Part shown: positions 1 through 7,660 of the stretch, one piece after another
How the letters are laid out: the number at the start of each line of letters is the position of its first letter
Position numbering within the stretch: position 1 is the first letter of the stretch
DNA from: Winogradskya humida
Lineage (GTDB): Bacteria; Actinomycetota; Actinomycetes; Mycobacteriales; Micromonosporaceae
Assembly: GCF_016862215.1 (NCBI RefSeq)
Contig: NZ_BOMN01000093.1
Span: 62,001-126,000, forward strand
Length of the DNA: 64,000 nt
Direction: 5' to 3'
Notes under the pieces: generated by a model
Database searches by the model: none
Seen by the model: the letters and a program-made list of their open reading frames with translations, nothing else
Told to the model about the DNA's origin: nothing
Position numbers and translations under genes: made by a program

Positions 1-1
1 G

Positions 2-154
2 GGCGGCATCAACGTCAGCATCACCGCCGACCGGCTCGAGGCGAACTCGGCGCAGCTTCTCACCGACGAGATCGTGGCCCAGCTCCAGGAGCGGCTGGCC
101 GCGCTGCGATCCACCCAGGACTTCCGGGCCGGCGGCCGCCCGATGACGGCATGA
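2..154 (+). CDS. C-terminal end of an unidentified injection-system protein (partial)
   Basis: Only the last 50 codons are in the window; the reading frame is open from base 2 to a TGA at 152-154. The visible tail is polar and helical, with a stretch reading LLTDEIVAQLQERLAALRST. It lies 10 bases before a baseplate gene on the same strand and is probably part of the same operon. The family cannot be recognised from so short a piece; the position suggests a structural or chaperone gene of the contractile injection system, which is inference only. Confidence 0.6.
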   Translation, partial: GGINVSITADRLEANSAQLLTDEIVAQLQERLAALRSTQDFRAGGRPMTA

Positions 155-164
155 GAGGGCGGCG

Positions 165-737
165 ATGAGCAATCTGCAGGTACGCAATCCGGTCCGCGGT
201 TTCCTGCGGAGCGTGGACGTGGAGCCGGAGATCCTCGTGCACTTCCAGTACAACCCGGAGAAGGTCATCGACAAACGGTCGGTGCCGTACACCACGCTGA
301 ACGCGCCGGGGATGGTGATGCCGCTGCGGCAGTACAGCGCGGGCGGCGAGCGCACCATCGCGTTCACGGTGATCGTCGACGGCCTGCTGAAGGGCCCGGC
401 CGACGACGAGATCGACGTGGCGCACGACGAGAACGGCGGGATCGTCGAGGAGCTGAACAAGTACCGCGCGTTCGTCCACCCCCGGACCGACCGGTGGCGG
501 GAGGCCGGCGCCGGTGGATTCGCCAAGCTGTACGCGGGCCAGGAGACGGTGTTCGCCGCCCCGCCGGCCGCCCTGTTCTGCTTCGGCGAACGCGTCGTCG
601 AGTGCGTCGTCACCGACGTGTCGATCGTCGAGAAGACGTACAACGCCGACCTCGATCCCGTACGCGCGGAAGTGCAGATCACCTGTGTCGAGCTGACCCC
701 GTACGACCCCGATCCCACCGCCGGAAGGCCCTCCTGA
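165..737 (+). CDS. CIS-tube-domain baseplate protein (Afp7/Cis7-like N-terminal domain)
   Basis: This 190-residue protein resembles the CIS_tube N-terminal domain of the protein that links the inner tube or hub to the baseplate in extracellular contractile injection systems. Visible family features are the N-terminal stretch ILVHFQYNPEKVIDKRS (about residues 23-39) and the later GGERTIAFTVIVDGL strand region (about 63-77). In Afp7-type proteins a LysM domain usually follows in the same chain; here LysM is encoded by the next gene, which overlaps by one base (TGATG). The ATG at 165 follows the purine-rich GAGAGGGCGGCG. It should act in the cytoplasm during particle assembly. The family call is from memory of the sequence pattern. 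Confidence 0.75.
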   Translation: MSNLQVRNPVRGFLRSVDVEPEILVHFQYNPEKVIDKRSVPYTTLNAPGMVMPLRQYSAGGERTIAFTVIVDGLLKGPADDEIDVAHDENGGIVEELNKYRAFVHPRTDRWREAGAGGFAKLYAGQETVFAAPPAALFCFGERVVECVVTDVSIVEKTYNADLDPVRAEVQITCVELTPYDPDPTAGRPS

Positions 738-1051
738 TGCCGATCACGCAGAGTTCCCGGTTCGCCGGGCTGCCGATCCTCGAGGTCACCGCACCCGACG
801 GCAGCCGCCGGCGCGTGCTCGGCCTCGGGCTGCGGGCCACCGGCGAGCCCGGCCCGGCCACCCACCGCGTGCGGCAGGGCGACGCGATCGACCTGATCGC
901 CCGGCGGGGTCTCGGCGACGAGCGGCTGTGGTGGCGCGTCCTGGACGTGAACCCGCCGCGGTACCCGCTCGACCTGGCCCCCGGGGAGCAGCTCCGGCTG
1001 CCCGATCGGGCGCAGGCGACGCGGGCCAGCCGGGCGAGGAGCTTCCGGTGA
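737..1051 (+). CDS. LysM-domain baseplate protein
   Basis: This 104-residue protein contains one LysM-like module at about residues 42-90: it opens with HRVRQGDAIDLIARR, has the WWRVLDVN middle and closes with LAPGEQLRLPD. LysM proteins of contractile tails (T4 gp53-like, P2 gpX-like, Afp7 C-terminus) bind or line the baseplate next to the hub. The ATG at 737 shares a base with the previous stop codon. The frame is open upstream of this ATG, but that is just an alternate frame of the previous gene. The stop overlaps the GTG of the hub gene (GTGA), so the three genes are translationally coupled. Confidence 0.7.
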   Translation: MPITQSSRFAGLPILEVTAPDGSRRRVLGLGLRATGEPGPATHRVRQGDAIDLIARRGLGDERLWWRVLDVNPPRYPLDLAPGEQLRLPDRAQATRASRARSFR

Positions 1052-2181
1052 CCGCGCCGGGGCGTCACGTGCGGGTGCCGTACTTCTCGGTGGTGGTGAC
1101 CGAGGCGGCCGTGGACATCACGCCGTGGGTCTCGTCGGTGCAGGTCGTGGAGGACGACCGGCTGTCCGACAGCACCACGATCGTGGTCAACGACCCCCGG
1201 ATGATCTACGCGGACGCCCTGATGGAGGGGTGCCACGTCGAGATCGACCTCGGGTACGCCGAGCCGGACCAGCACGCCCTGATGTTGCGGGCGACGATCA
1301 CCAGGGTCGAGGTCACGTACCCGGAGAACGGGTCCCCGCAGATCAAGATCAAGGGTGAGGACCGGTCCATCGAGATGGGCCTCGCCGAGCGGCGGGTGAA
1401 GTGGCAGGGCACGACGGTCAACCAGATCGTCAAGGAGATCGGCGACCGGTACAAGTTCGCGGACGTCGTGGCCTCCCTCAAGCCGGACCCGGAGGTGACG
1501 CTGGAGAACCAGGACGCGAAGACCGACCTGGCGTTCCTGCAGGACCTCGCCAAGCGGTACACCGCTAAGTGCTTCGTCGAGCTCAACGAGGCCGAGCGGG
1601 AGGTCCTCTACTTCATCCCGGACCGGCGGATCCTGCGCCAGAACCGCGCGGACGTCCTGAATCTGCGCTACCGCCAGGGACCCGTCAGCAACCTGATGTC
1701 GTTCAGCCCGCAGTTCGACGCGAGCGACATCGACCGGGTCCGGGAGGTGCACACCATCGACCGTGGCGGCCAGGCGGTCCGGACCCCGCCGCAACCGCCT
1801 GTCGAGGTGTTCATCTGGCCCACCGCCGGCGACCTGGACGCCCGCGCGAACGCCGCCGACCTCGAGCGGATCGACGCGCTCTACCGGGCGGGCCGGGCGG
1901 CCCGCGAGAAGCTGCAGAAGGAACTGGCCAAGCCGAAACCGGTCACCGGTAAGACGGCGGTCTCGCAGCAGCAGGTCGACAACGAGGTCGGTGCGCTGGA
2001 GTCGCGGCGGCTCGGGATGTCGTGCGCCGGCGCCACGATCGGCTCGATCTGGATGCGGGCCAAGTGCACCGTGACCGTCTCCGGCGTGCACGAGCGGTTC
2101 GCCGGTGACTGGTACGTCTCGCGGGTCACGCACACCGTCGACAGCAACGGATACAGGACCGACTTCAAGGCCGTCCGGTGA
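1048..2181 (+). CDS. Baseplate hub protein, gpD/VgrG N-terminal type (Cis8-like)
   Basis: This 377-residue protein resembles phage late-control protein D and the gp27-like part of VgrG, which forms the trimeric hub that receives the inner tube. It starts with a VRVPYFSVVV strand and DITPWVSSVQV, then has a VEIDLGYAE region near residue 67 and a long central domain. The GTG at 1048 is chosen because it overlaps the previous stop (GTGA); the open frame reaches further up only inside the LysM gene. The gp5-type spike portion of a full VgrG is missing from this chain and is provided by the next gene, 9 bases downstream. It is thus a split VgrG arrangement. Confidence 0.75.
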   Translation: MTAPGRHVRVPYFSVVVTEAAVDITPWVSSVQVVEDDRLSDSTTIVVNDPRMIYADALMEGCHVEIDLGYAEPDQHALMLRATITRVEVTYPENGSPQIKIKGEDRSIEMGLAERRVKWQGTTVNQIVKEIGDRYKFADVVASLKPDPEVTLENQDAKTDLAFLQDLAKRYTAKCFVELNEAEREVLYFIPDRRILRQNRADVLNLRYRQGPVSNLMSFSPQFDASDIDRVREVHTIDRGGQAVRTPPQPPVEVFIWPTAGDLDARANAADLERIDALYRAGRAAREKLQKELAKPKPVTGKTAVSQQQVDNEVGALESRRLGMSCAGATIGSIWMRAKCTVTVSGVHERFAGDWYVSRVTHTVDSNGYRTDFKAVR

Positions 2182-2190
2182 GGGGGAACC

Positions 2191-2874
2191 GTGGCTGACC
2201 GCTATTTCGGCAAGTACAGCGGCGTCGTCAAGGACAACCGGGACACCGGCGCACTCGGCGTCGTCCTGGTCTCGGTGCCGGCCGTCTTCCCGGAGGACGA
2301 CACGGTGCCGGCGCGCGCCGCACTGCCGTACGGGATGTTCTTCGTGCCGGAGAACGAGACGCACGTCTGGGTGGAGTTCGAGGGCGGTGACACGTCCGCG
2401 CCGCTGTGGACGGGCGTGCAGCACGTGCCCGGCTCCTGGGCGCCGGAGGCGGCGAAGAACCCGCCCACCGTGCGTGCCGTCCGGACGGCGTCGGGTCATC
2501 TGCTGATCTTCGACGACACCGAGGGCAGCGAGTCGATCGTGCTGAGCGACGGCAGGAACGCGCACCGGCTCGCCTTCACCGCCGGCGGCATCACCCTCAC
2601 CGACGGCGTGAACGGCCACCGGATCGCGATGACGTCGAGCGCGATCGAGGTCGCCCACGCCGGTGGCGCGACGGTGACCCTCGAGGCCGCGGCGGTCACG
2701 GCGGCGGCCGGCGCCGCGAAGGTCGAGCTGACCGGCGGGATCGTGCGCGTCGACGGGTCGGCGGTGCTGCTCGGCGCGGGTGCGACGCAGGTGCTGCACC
2801 TGGGTGACCAGGGCATCGGGAACCTCGGCGGGCCGGTGCCGATCACCACCACCCAGTCAAAAGTGTTCGTGTGA
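2191..2874 (+). CDS. gp5/VgrG OB-fold spike protein
   Basis: This 227-residue protein resembles the gp5 OB-fold domain (VgrG middle part). The N-terminal 95 residues read as the beta-barrel, with FFVPENETHVWVEFEGGD typical of this fold. The rest is rich in short Val/Ala/Gly strands (for example VTLEAAAVTAAAGAAKVEL), as expected for a trimeric beta-helix needle. It should form the central spike under the hub. The GTG start at 2191 follows GTGAGGGGGAACC, a good ribosome binding site. It ends 10 bases before the next gene. A tip-sharpening PAAR gene was not seen in the window. Confidence 0.78.
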   Translation: MADRYFGKYSGVVKDNRDTGALGVVLVSVPAVFPEDDTVPARAALPYGMFFVPENETHVWVEFEGGDTSAPLWTGVQHVPGSWAPEAAKNPPTVRAVRTASGHLLIFDDTEGSESIVLSDGRNAHRLAFTAGGITLTDGVNGHRIAMTSSAIEVAHAGGATVTLEAAAVTAAAGAAKVELTGGIVRVDGSAVLLGAGATQVLHLGDQGIGNLGGPVPITTTQSKVFV

Positions 2875-2884
2875 GGAGGCGGTC

Positions 2885-3286
2885 ATGGCTCTCGGATCGG
2901 ACCGGGCCGCATGTGCGGCGGAACTGCGCGAGGCGATGCGCGCGCAGCTCGACACGCTCGACCCGCCCGCCGGTTCCAACGTGGACCTGCCGGCGGTGAG
3001 CTCGAACTTCGACGCGCTCGGCGACGGTGTGTTCCGCATCCTGACCCAGGGCGCCGAAACGGTCAGCGAACGCGCCCTGGACCCGGCGTTCTGGGACTTC
3101 ATCAGCGCGCTGCGCACCGAGGTCGAGGCGCTGCGGGCATTCAACGCGAGTCTGCTGAACGCGTTCATCAACTGGGCTCCGGCCACGCCGAGCTCCACCG
3201 TCACGTTCCGGAACACGGTCGCCGCGCTCGTCGCACCCGGCCCGACCCCGGACGCGCCGACCCAATTGAACGGGAAGATCCGATGA
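2885..3286 (+). CDS. Unknown small protein between spike and gp25 genes
   Basis: This 133-residue protein has no family I recognise. The first half is helical and acidic (AELREAMRAQLDTLD), the middle has FWDFISALRTEVEALRAFNAS, and the C-terminus is Pro/Thr-rich. There is no signal peptide or membrane segment. The start at 2885 follows GAGGAGGCGGTC, a strong ribosome binding site. Its stop overlaps the next start by 4 bases (ATGA). Its fixed place between the spike and gp25 genes suggests an assembly or wedge accessory role in the injection system, which is inference. Confidence 0.7.
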   Translation: MALGSDRAACAAELREAMRAQLDTLDPPAGSNVDLPAVSSNFDALGDGVFRILTQGAETVSERALDPAFWDFISALRTEVEALRAFNASLLNAFINWAPATPSSTVTFRNTVAALVAPGPTPDAPTQLNGKIR

Positions 3287-3654
3287 CCACATTGCGCGGC
3301 ATGGCCACGCCCTTCCGGATCACCGGCGGCGGGGTGGAGCAGAGCAGCGGCTCCCGCAAGGTCGCCGACAACCTGCGCCACCTGCTGTCCACCCGGCTCG
3401 GCGAGCGGCTGCTGCGCCGGGGTTACGGCGGCGGGGTGCAGCACCGGTTGCAGCAGCCCAACGACAGCACGCTGCGCACGCTGATCCGCCACGAGATCGA
3501 GCTGGCGCTGCGGGCCCACCTGCCGCAGGCCCGGCTGACCGGCCCGGTCCGGGTCACCCACGGCGAGTCCGAGGTGACCGTGGCGTTCGACTACGCCGTC
3601 GCCGCGGCCGAGCCGGCCGAGCGGGTCACCCTCACCCTGGCGAGGTCGTCGTGA
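3283..3654 (+). CDS. gp25-like baseplate wedge protein (Cis9-like)
   Basis: This 123-residue protein matches the size and pattern of the gp25/W family. It has LSTRLGERLLRRGYGGGV at about residues 30-47, where the family has a TxxGER(L)-G motif, followed by an ALRAHLPQARL region and closing beta strands. gp25 is the most conserved baseplate wedge component of contractile tails, type VI secretion and injection particles, where it contacts the first sheath ring. It overlaps its neighbours by 4 bases on both sides (ATGA upstream, GTGA downstream), so it is tightly coupled to the gpJ-like gene. Confidence 0.85.
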   Translation: MTTLRGMATPFRITGGGVEQSSGSRKVADNLRHLLSTRLGERLLRRGYGGGVQHRLQQPNDSTLRTLIRHEIELALRAHLPQARLTGPVRVTHGESEVTVAFDYAVAAAEPAERVTLTLARSS

Positions 3655-5147
3655 CCGGGGTGCGGGGCCTGCCCATCGACTACACCAACCTCGGTTACGA
3701 CGCGCTGCGCGAGTCGATGCTGGCGATCGCCCGGGAGACGCTGCCCGAGTGGACGGACCACTCCGAGAACGACCTCGGTGTCCTGCTGATCGAGCTGTTC
3801 GCCTATGCCAGTGACATCACGCTGTACTACCAGACCCGGATCGCGGCACAGCTGTTCCCGGCGACCAGCGACGAGCCCGAGTCGCTGGTGCAACTGCTGC
3901 GACTGCTCGGGTACGAGTTGCGCCCGGCCCCGCCGGCCACGGTCGAGCTGGCCGTCGCGGTCGACGCCGGGCAGGCACTGCCGCTGACGGTCCCGGCCGG
4001 CACGGCGTTCCAGACGCAGACCGCCACCGGTGACCGGCTGCAGTTCGAGACCGTACGCGACACCACGATCACCACCGCCGCGCTCGGCCCGGTGCTCGAG
4101 GGGAACCTGCGCTGGTTCCTGCCGGTCACCGCGGTCGAGGGCCGGACGGTCACCGGCGAGCTGGCGGGCGTGTCCGACGGCAGCCCCAACCAGCTCTACC
4201 CGCTCGGTGAGGGACCCGTCATCGCAGGCTCGATCACGGTCACCGTCACCGGTCCGGGCGGCTCGGCCGTCTGGCACGAGGTGCGGACGCTGGCCACCGC
4301 AACGCCGCAGGAGCTCTGCTTCGCCACCCAGCGGGCCGCCGACGGCCGGGTGACGCTGCTGTTCGGTGACGGCGTGAACGGTGCGATCCCGCCGCGGGGC
4401 GGGGTGTCGCTCGATCAGGCCGAGATCCTGGCGACCTACCGGGCGGGCGGTGGCCCGGCGGGCAACGTGGCGCCGGGGACGGCTTTCGACTCGCCGATCA
4501 GCGCGCTGCGTCAGGTCGTCGCCCCGGCCGGTGGTTCGGGCGGGGCGGTGGCGGAGAGCGTGGAGAGTGCCCGGGACCTCGCGCCGCGGTTGTTCCGGGC
4601 GCAGGAGCGGGCCGTCACCGCCGACGACCATGTCGAGCTGGCGCTGCGTACGCCCGGTGTCGGCAAGGCCCGGGCGGTCGCGCTGAACTGGAACGACGTG
4701 CTGCTCTACGTCGCGCCGAGCGGGCGGGTCGAGCAGCCCTCGGAGCTGCTGCGCCGGGATCTGCTCGCGGCGTTCGAGCAGTCGCGGATGGTGACCAGTG
4801 CGCTGCGGGTGCTCGGGCCGGAGCCTGCCGACATCTACTTCCGGGCGACCGTACGCGCCCAGCCGTACTTCCTGCGCGACGACGTCCGCGCGGTGGTCAC
4901 CGCGGCGGCCGCCGAGCTGCTCGCGTTCGACCGGGTCGACTTCGGCGAACCGCTCTACCTGAGCCGGCTCTACGACGCCCTGCAGAGCCTGCCGCAGGTC
5001 GCCTCGCTGACGGTCACCCAGTTCAGCCGTACCCCGGACGGCGGGGTGGACGCCGACGGTGTCATCGACCTCGAGCCGTTCGAGCTGGCCCGCCCCGGAT
5101 ATCCGGAGACGATTCAGCTGGTCATCGAGGGCGGGGTGGCCCGATGA
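3651..5147 (+). CDS. Baseplate J-like wedge protein (Cis11-like)
   Basis: This 498-residue protein has the signature of the P2 gpJ/T4 gp6 baseplate family. The N-terminus contains DHSENDLGVLLIELFAYASD and YYQTRIAAQLFPATS (about residues 38-78), followed by YELRPAPPATVELAVAV, and a C-terminal region with FGEPLYLSRLYDALQSLPQV. gpJ forms the wedge ring that triggers sheath contraction. The length is ordinary for compact versions; the Afp11 type is usually longer. GTG at 3651 overlaps the previous stop, and its own stop overlaps the next ATG (ATGA). Confidence 0.85.
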   Translation: MTGVRGLPIDYTNLGYDALRESMLAIARETLPEWTDHSENDLGVLLIELFAYASDITLYYQTRIAAQLFPATSDEPESLVQLLRLLGYELRPAPPATVELAVAVDAGQALPLTVPAGTAFQTQTATGDRLQFETVRDTTITTAALGPVLEGNLRWFLPVTAVEGRTVTGELAGVSDGSPNQLYPLGEGPVIAGSITVTVTGPGGSAVWHEVRTLATATPQELCFATQRAADGRVTLLFGDGVNGAIPPRGGVSLDQAEILATYRAGGGPAGNVAPGTAFDSPISALRQVVAPAGGSGGAVAESVESARDLAPRLFRAQERAVTADDHVELALRTPGVGKARAVALNWNDVLLYVAPSGRVEQPSELLRRDLLAAFEQSRMVTSALRVLGPEPADIYFRATVRAQPYFLRDDVRAVVTAAAAELLAFDRVDFGEPLYLSRLYDALQSLPQVASLTVTQFSRTPDGGVDADGVIDLEPFELARPGYPETIQLVIEGGVAR

Positions 5148-7657
5148 CGGCCGCGATCGTGAGCCGGGCGCCCGTCGCGGCCCGCGCGCTGCCCCGGCTG
5201 GCCGGCCGGGAGATCGAGCTGTCCTGGACGAACCCGCCGGTCTCCGCGTTCGGTGACGGCTTCCTGCTCGGCGTGCGGGTGGTGCGCCGGGAGCGGACGT
5301 TCCCGCTGCTGCCCGACGACGGTGACGTGGTCCACGACGAGGGCGGCCCGGTCGTCGACCGGCTCGCGGACACCGGGCTGACACCGCTGACCCGTTACTA
5401 CTACACGGTCTTCGCGTACGACGGGACCGGCTTCCACACCGGCGAGGAGGCGCGGGCCAGCGCGCTCGCGACCGACGACCACGGCCTCGCCGAGACGCTG
5501 TTCCGGTTGCTGCCGGCCGTGCACCAGCGCGACGACGTGGCGTTGCGGCCGGACGAGATCCACGCCCTGGCACCGGCGGTGCAGGAGGGCCTGCGGGTGC
5601 TGCCGCCGGAGCTGCGCGGGAGGGGGCAGCTCCGGCGGTTCCTCGCCGCCGCCACGGCTCCCCTGGCGCTGGTGCGCAGCACCGCCGAGGCGCTCCCCCA
5701 GCTGCACGACGTCGACCGGGTGCCACCGGATTTCCTGCCGCTGCTGGCCGCGTTCCTCGACTGGCGTCCCGATCGCACCCTGCCGGTGTTCGCCCAGCGC
5801 AACGAGGTCCGCGCCGCGCCGCAGCTCTACCGCAGCGTCGGTTCCGTGCCGAACCTGCGCTCGATCGTCACCCGGTACACGGGCTTCACGAGCCGGATCG
5901 TGGAATTCGGCGAGCATCTCGCCCGGTCCACGCACGCACCGGCGCAGAACGTCTTCGCACTGCGGCTCGACGACGCGGCACCGGTGTCGACGCTGGTCAC
6001 CCTGGACGGCGCGGCGCGCGGCCGGCTCGCGGTCGTGCCGGGCAGCGGTGGCGCGTTCCGGCTCTTCCACGCCGCCGGCGATCCGCTCGGTCCCGCCGAC
6101 GATCGCGCGGCACGCCGCGCGGTGTCCGGCACGGCTTTCCCCAGACCACCCGTCGCAGGTGAGCCCGGCGCTCCGGTCGACGCCGGGCGTGGGTCGCCGT
6201 TCCTGACCGCCGCGCCGGTCAGCGTGGTTCAGGTCAAGGCTTTCAGGGGTGGGACGTGGGGCGGATCCGTGCCTCTGTTCCCGGGTGGCGAACCCGCCGC
6301 GGCCGCCCTGCCCGCCGGCCGGATCCTGCTCGCCTGGGTCGACCGGCCGGGACTGCCGGACGCGCGGGTCCTGGTCAGCACCGGCACCACCACCGGCCCG
6401 GCACCGGCCGTGCTCACCGGGCACACCGGGACGCCGTTCGCGGTGGCGCACGGGTCGTTCCTGCTCGTGCGGGACGGCACCGGCACGGCCCGGGCGGCGC
6501 AGTTCGCGCGCACCGACTTCGCCGACCCGGCCGCGGCTTCCGTCAACGAGGTGGTCACGCTGCTCAACACCCGCCTCGGTGGGCTGGTGACCGCGTCGGT
6601 GGCGGGTGGCGGCGCGCTCCGGCTGACCTCGGCGGTCACCGGTGGTGACGCGCGGCTCGAGGTGGATCTGGCGAACTCGTCCGCGGCCGCGGCGCTCGGG
6701 TTCGGCCCGGACAACGCGGTCGCGGCCGGCGACTGGAGTGACGCGATCGGCTGGGACCAGCCGCGGGTGCTCGACACGATCCCGGCCGGGCGGCTCGCCG
6801 ACCTCGCCGCGGTCACGGACGGCGCCGGCGTGCGGCTCGCGTACGCCCGGCACGACGGCACCGCGTGGCAGGTCCGCACGATCCGCTTCGACGGCACGGT
6901 GTGGAGCGGCGACGAGGCGCTCACCAGCGGCGCGTTGTCCAGCCGGGAGCCCAGCCTCGGGCGTGACCCGGACGGCCGGGTGTGGGCGGTCTGGGCGCGG
7001 CAGGGCAGCGTGGGCGGGGCGGGATGGTCGTTGCGGCAGCGCAACCGGCCCGCGAGCGGGGCGTGGAGCGCGGAGACGGCGCTCACCGACACGCCTGCGG
7101 CGGGCACGGCCGGGGACCGTGAGCCGGGGCTGGCCGTGCGCCCGGGTCTGGCACCGCAGGTGTTCTTCCGTTCCGATCGCGCCGGCGGCACCGACCTGTG
7201 GGCCGTCCCGATCGGTGGCTCGGCCACACGGGTCACCTCCGGGGTGCCTACGGAGTCCTGGCCCGCGCCGGTCACCGTCGGCGCGGAGCACTGGCTGCTG
7301 CATCGCAGTGACCGCTCGGTCTCGCACGCGGGCGTCGCCAGCTCCGGTGCGGGTGCCGGCACCGGGACGGCCCGGCGCTATGCGGGATCCACCACGGTCG
7401 TGCTCGCCGACACCGGGCGCCGCGACCGCATGGGCGCCTTCGACGACCTTGTCGCCTACACGCCGCAGCGGCCCGGGGACGGCCTGCTGCGTGGCGACGA
7501 GGTCTACAGCCGCGGCAGCGTGGGGCTCTTTCTCTCCCGGGCGGACTCGGCGCCGCTCGGCGACAGCACGGTCGCGCGGCTGCGCGGGGTGCTGGACCGC
7601 TTCCTGCCGATCACCGTACGCGCGGTCATCCGGCCGCTGTCCGAAACCGAGGAGTGA
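5144..7657 (+). CDS. gpI-like tail protein fused to beta-propeller-like repeats (Cis12-like)
   Basis: This 837-residue protein has several parts. Residues about 15-110 look like a fibronectin type III domain (IELSWTNPPV, then LTRYYYTVFAYD). Residues about 115-260 look like the P2 gpI/Afp12 tail domain (LFRLLPAVHQRDD, then LHDVDRVPPDFLPLLAAFLDW). A segment ending SSAAAALGFGPDN follows near residue 520. Residues about 545-720 hold repeats such as SREPSLGRDPDGRVWAVWA and VFFRSDRAGGTDLWAVPI, resembling BNR or TolB propeller blades. A conserved tail LRGVLDRFLPITVRAVIRP closes it. gpI joins wedge to hub; the propeller is an unusual addition suggesting surface display. It overlaps the previous gene by 4 bases. 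Confidence 0.75.
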   Translation: MTAAIVSRAPVAARALPRLAGREIELSWTNPPVSAFGDGFLLGVRVVRRERTFPLLPDDGDVVHDEGGPVVDRLADTGLTPLTRYYYTVFAYDGTGFHTGEEARASALATDDHGLAETLFRLLPAVHQRDDVALRPDEIHALAPAVQEGLRVLPPELRGRGQLRRFLAAATAPLALVRSTAEALPQLHDVDRVPPDFLPLLAAFLDWRPDRTLPVFAQRNEVRAAPQLYRSVGSVPNLRSIVTRYTGFTSRIVEFGEHLARSTHAPAQNVFALRLDDAAPVSTLVTLDGAARGRLAVVPGSGGAFRLFHAAGDPLGPADDRAARRAVSGTAFPRPPVAGEPGAPVDAGRGSPFLTAAPVSVVQVKAFRGGTWGGSVPLFPGGEPAAAALPAGRILLAWVDRPGLPDARVLVSTGTTTGPAPAVLTGHTGTPFAVAHGSFLLVRDGTGTARAAQFARTDFADPAAASVNEVVTLLNTRLGGLVTASVAGGGALRLTSAVTGGDARLEVDLANSSAAAALGFGPDNAVAAGDWSDAIGWDQPRVLDTIPAGRLADLAAVTDGAGVRLAYARHDGTAWQVRTIRFDGTVWSGDEALTSGALSSREPSLGRDPDGRVWAVWARQGSVGGAGWSLRQRNRPASGAWSAETALTDTPAAGTAGDREPGLAVRPGLAPQVFFRSDRAGGTDLWAVPIGGSATRVTSGVPTESWPAPVTVGAEHWLLHRSDRSVSHAGVASSGAGAGTGTARRYAGSTTVVLADTGRRDRMGAFDDLVAYTPQRPGDGLLRGDEVYSRGSVGLFLSRADSAPLGDSTVARLRGVLDRFLPITVRAVIRPLSETEE

Positions 7658-7660
7658 TCC

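Noticed and set aside
679..2799. Long minus-strand open frame opposite the hub and spike genes
   Set aside because: It is a GC-driven shadow: composition is Arg/Gly/Asp/Val-rich with no domain pattern, and the plus strand has recognisable baseplate families.
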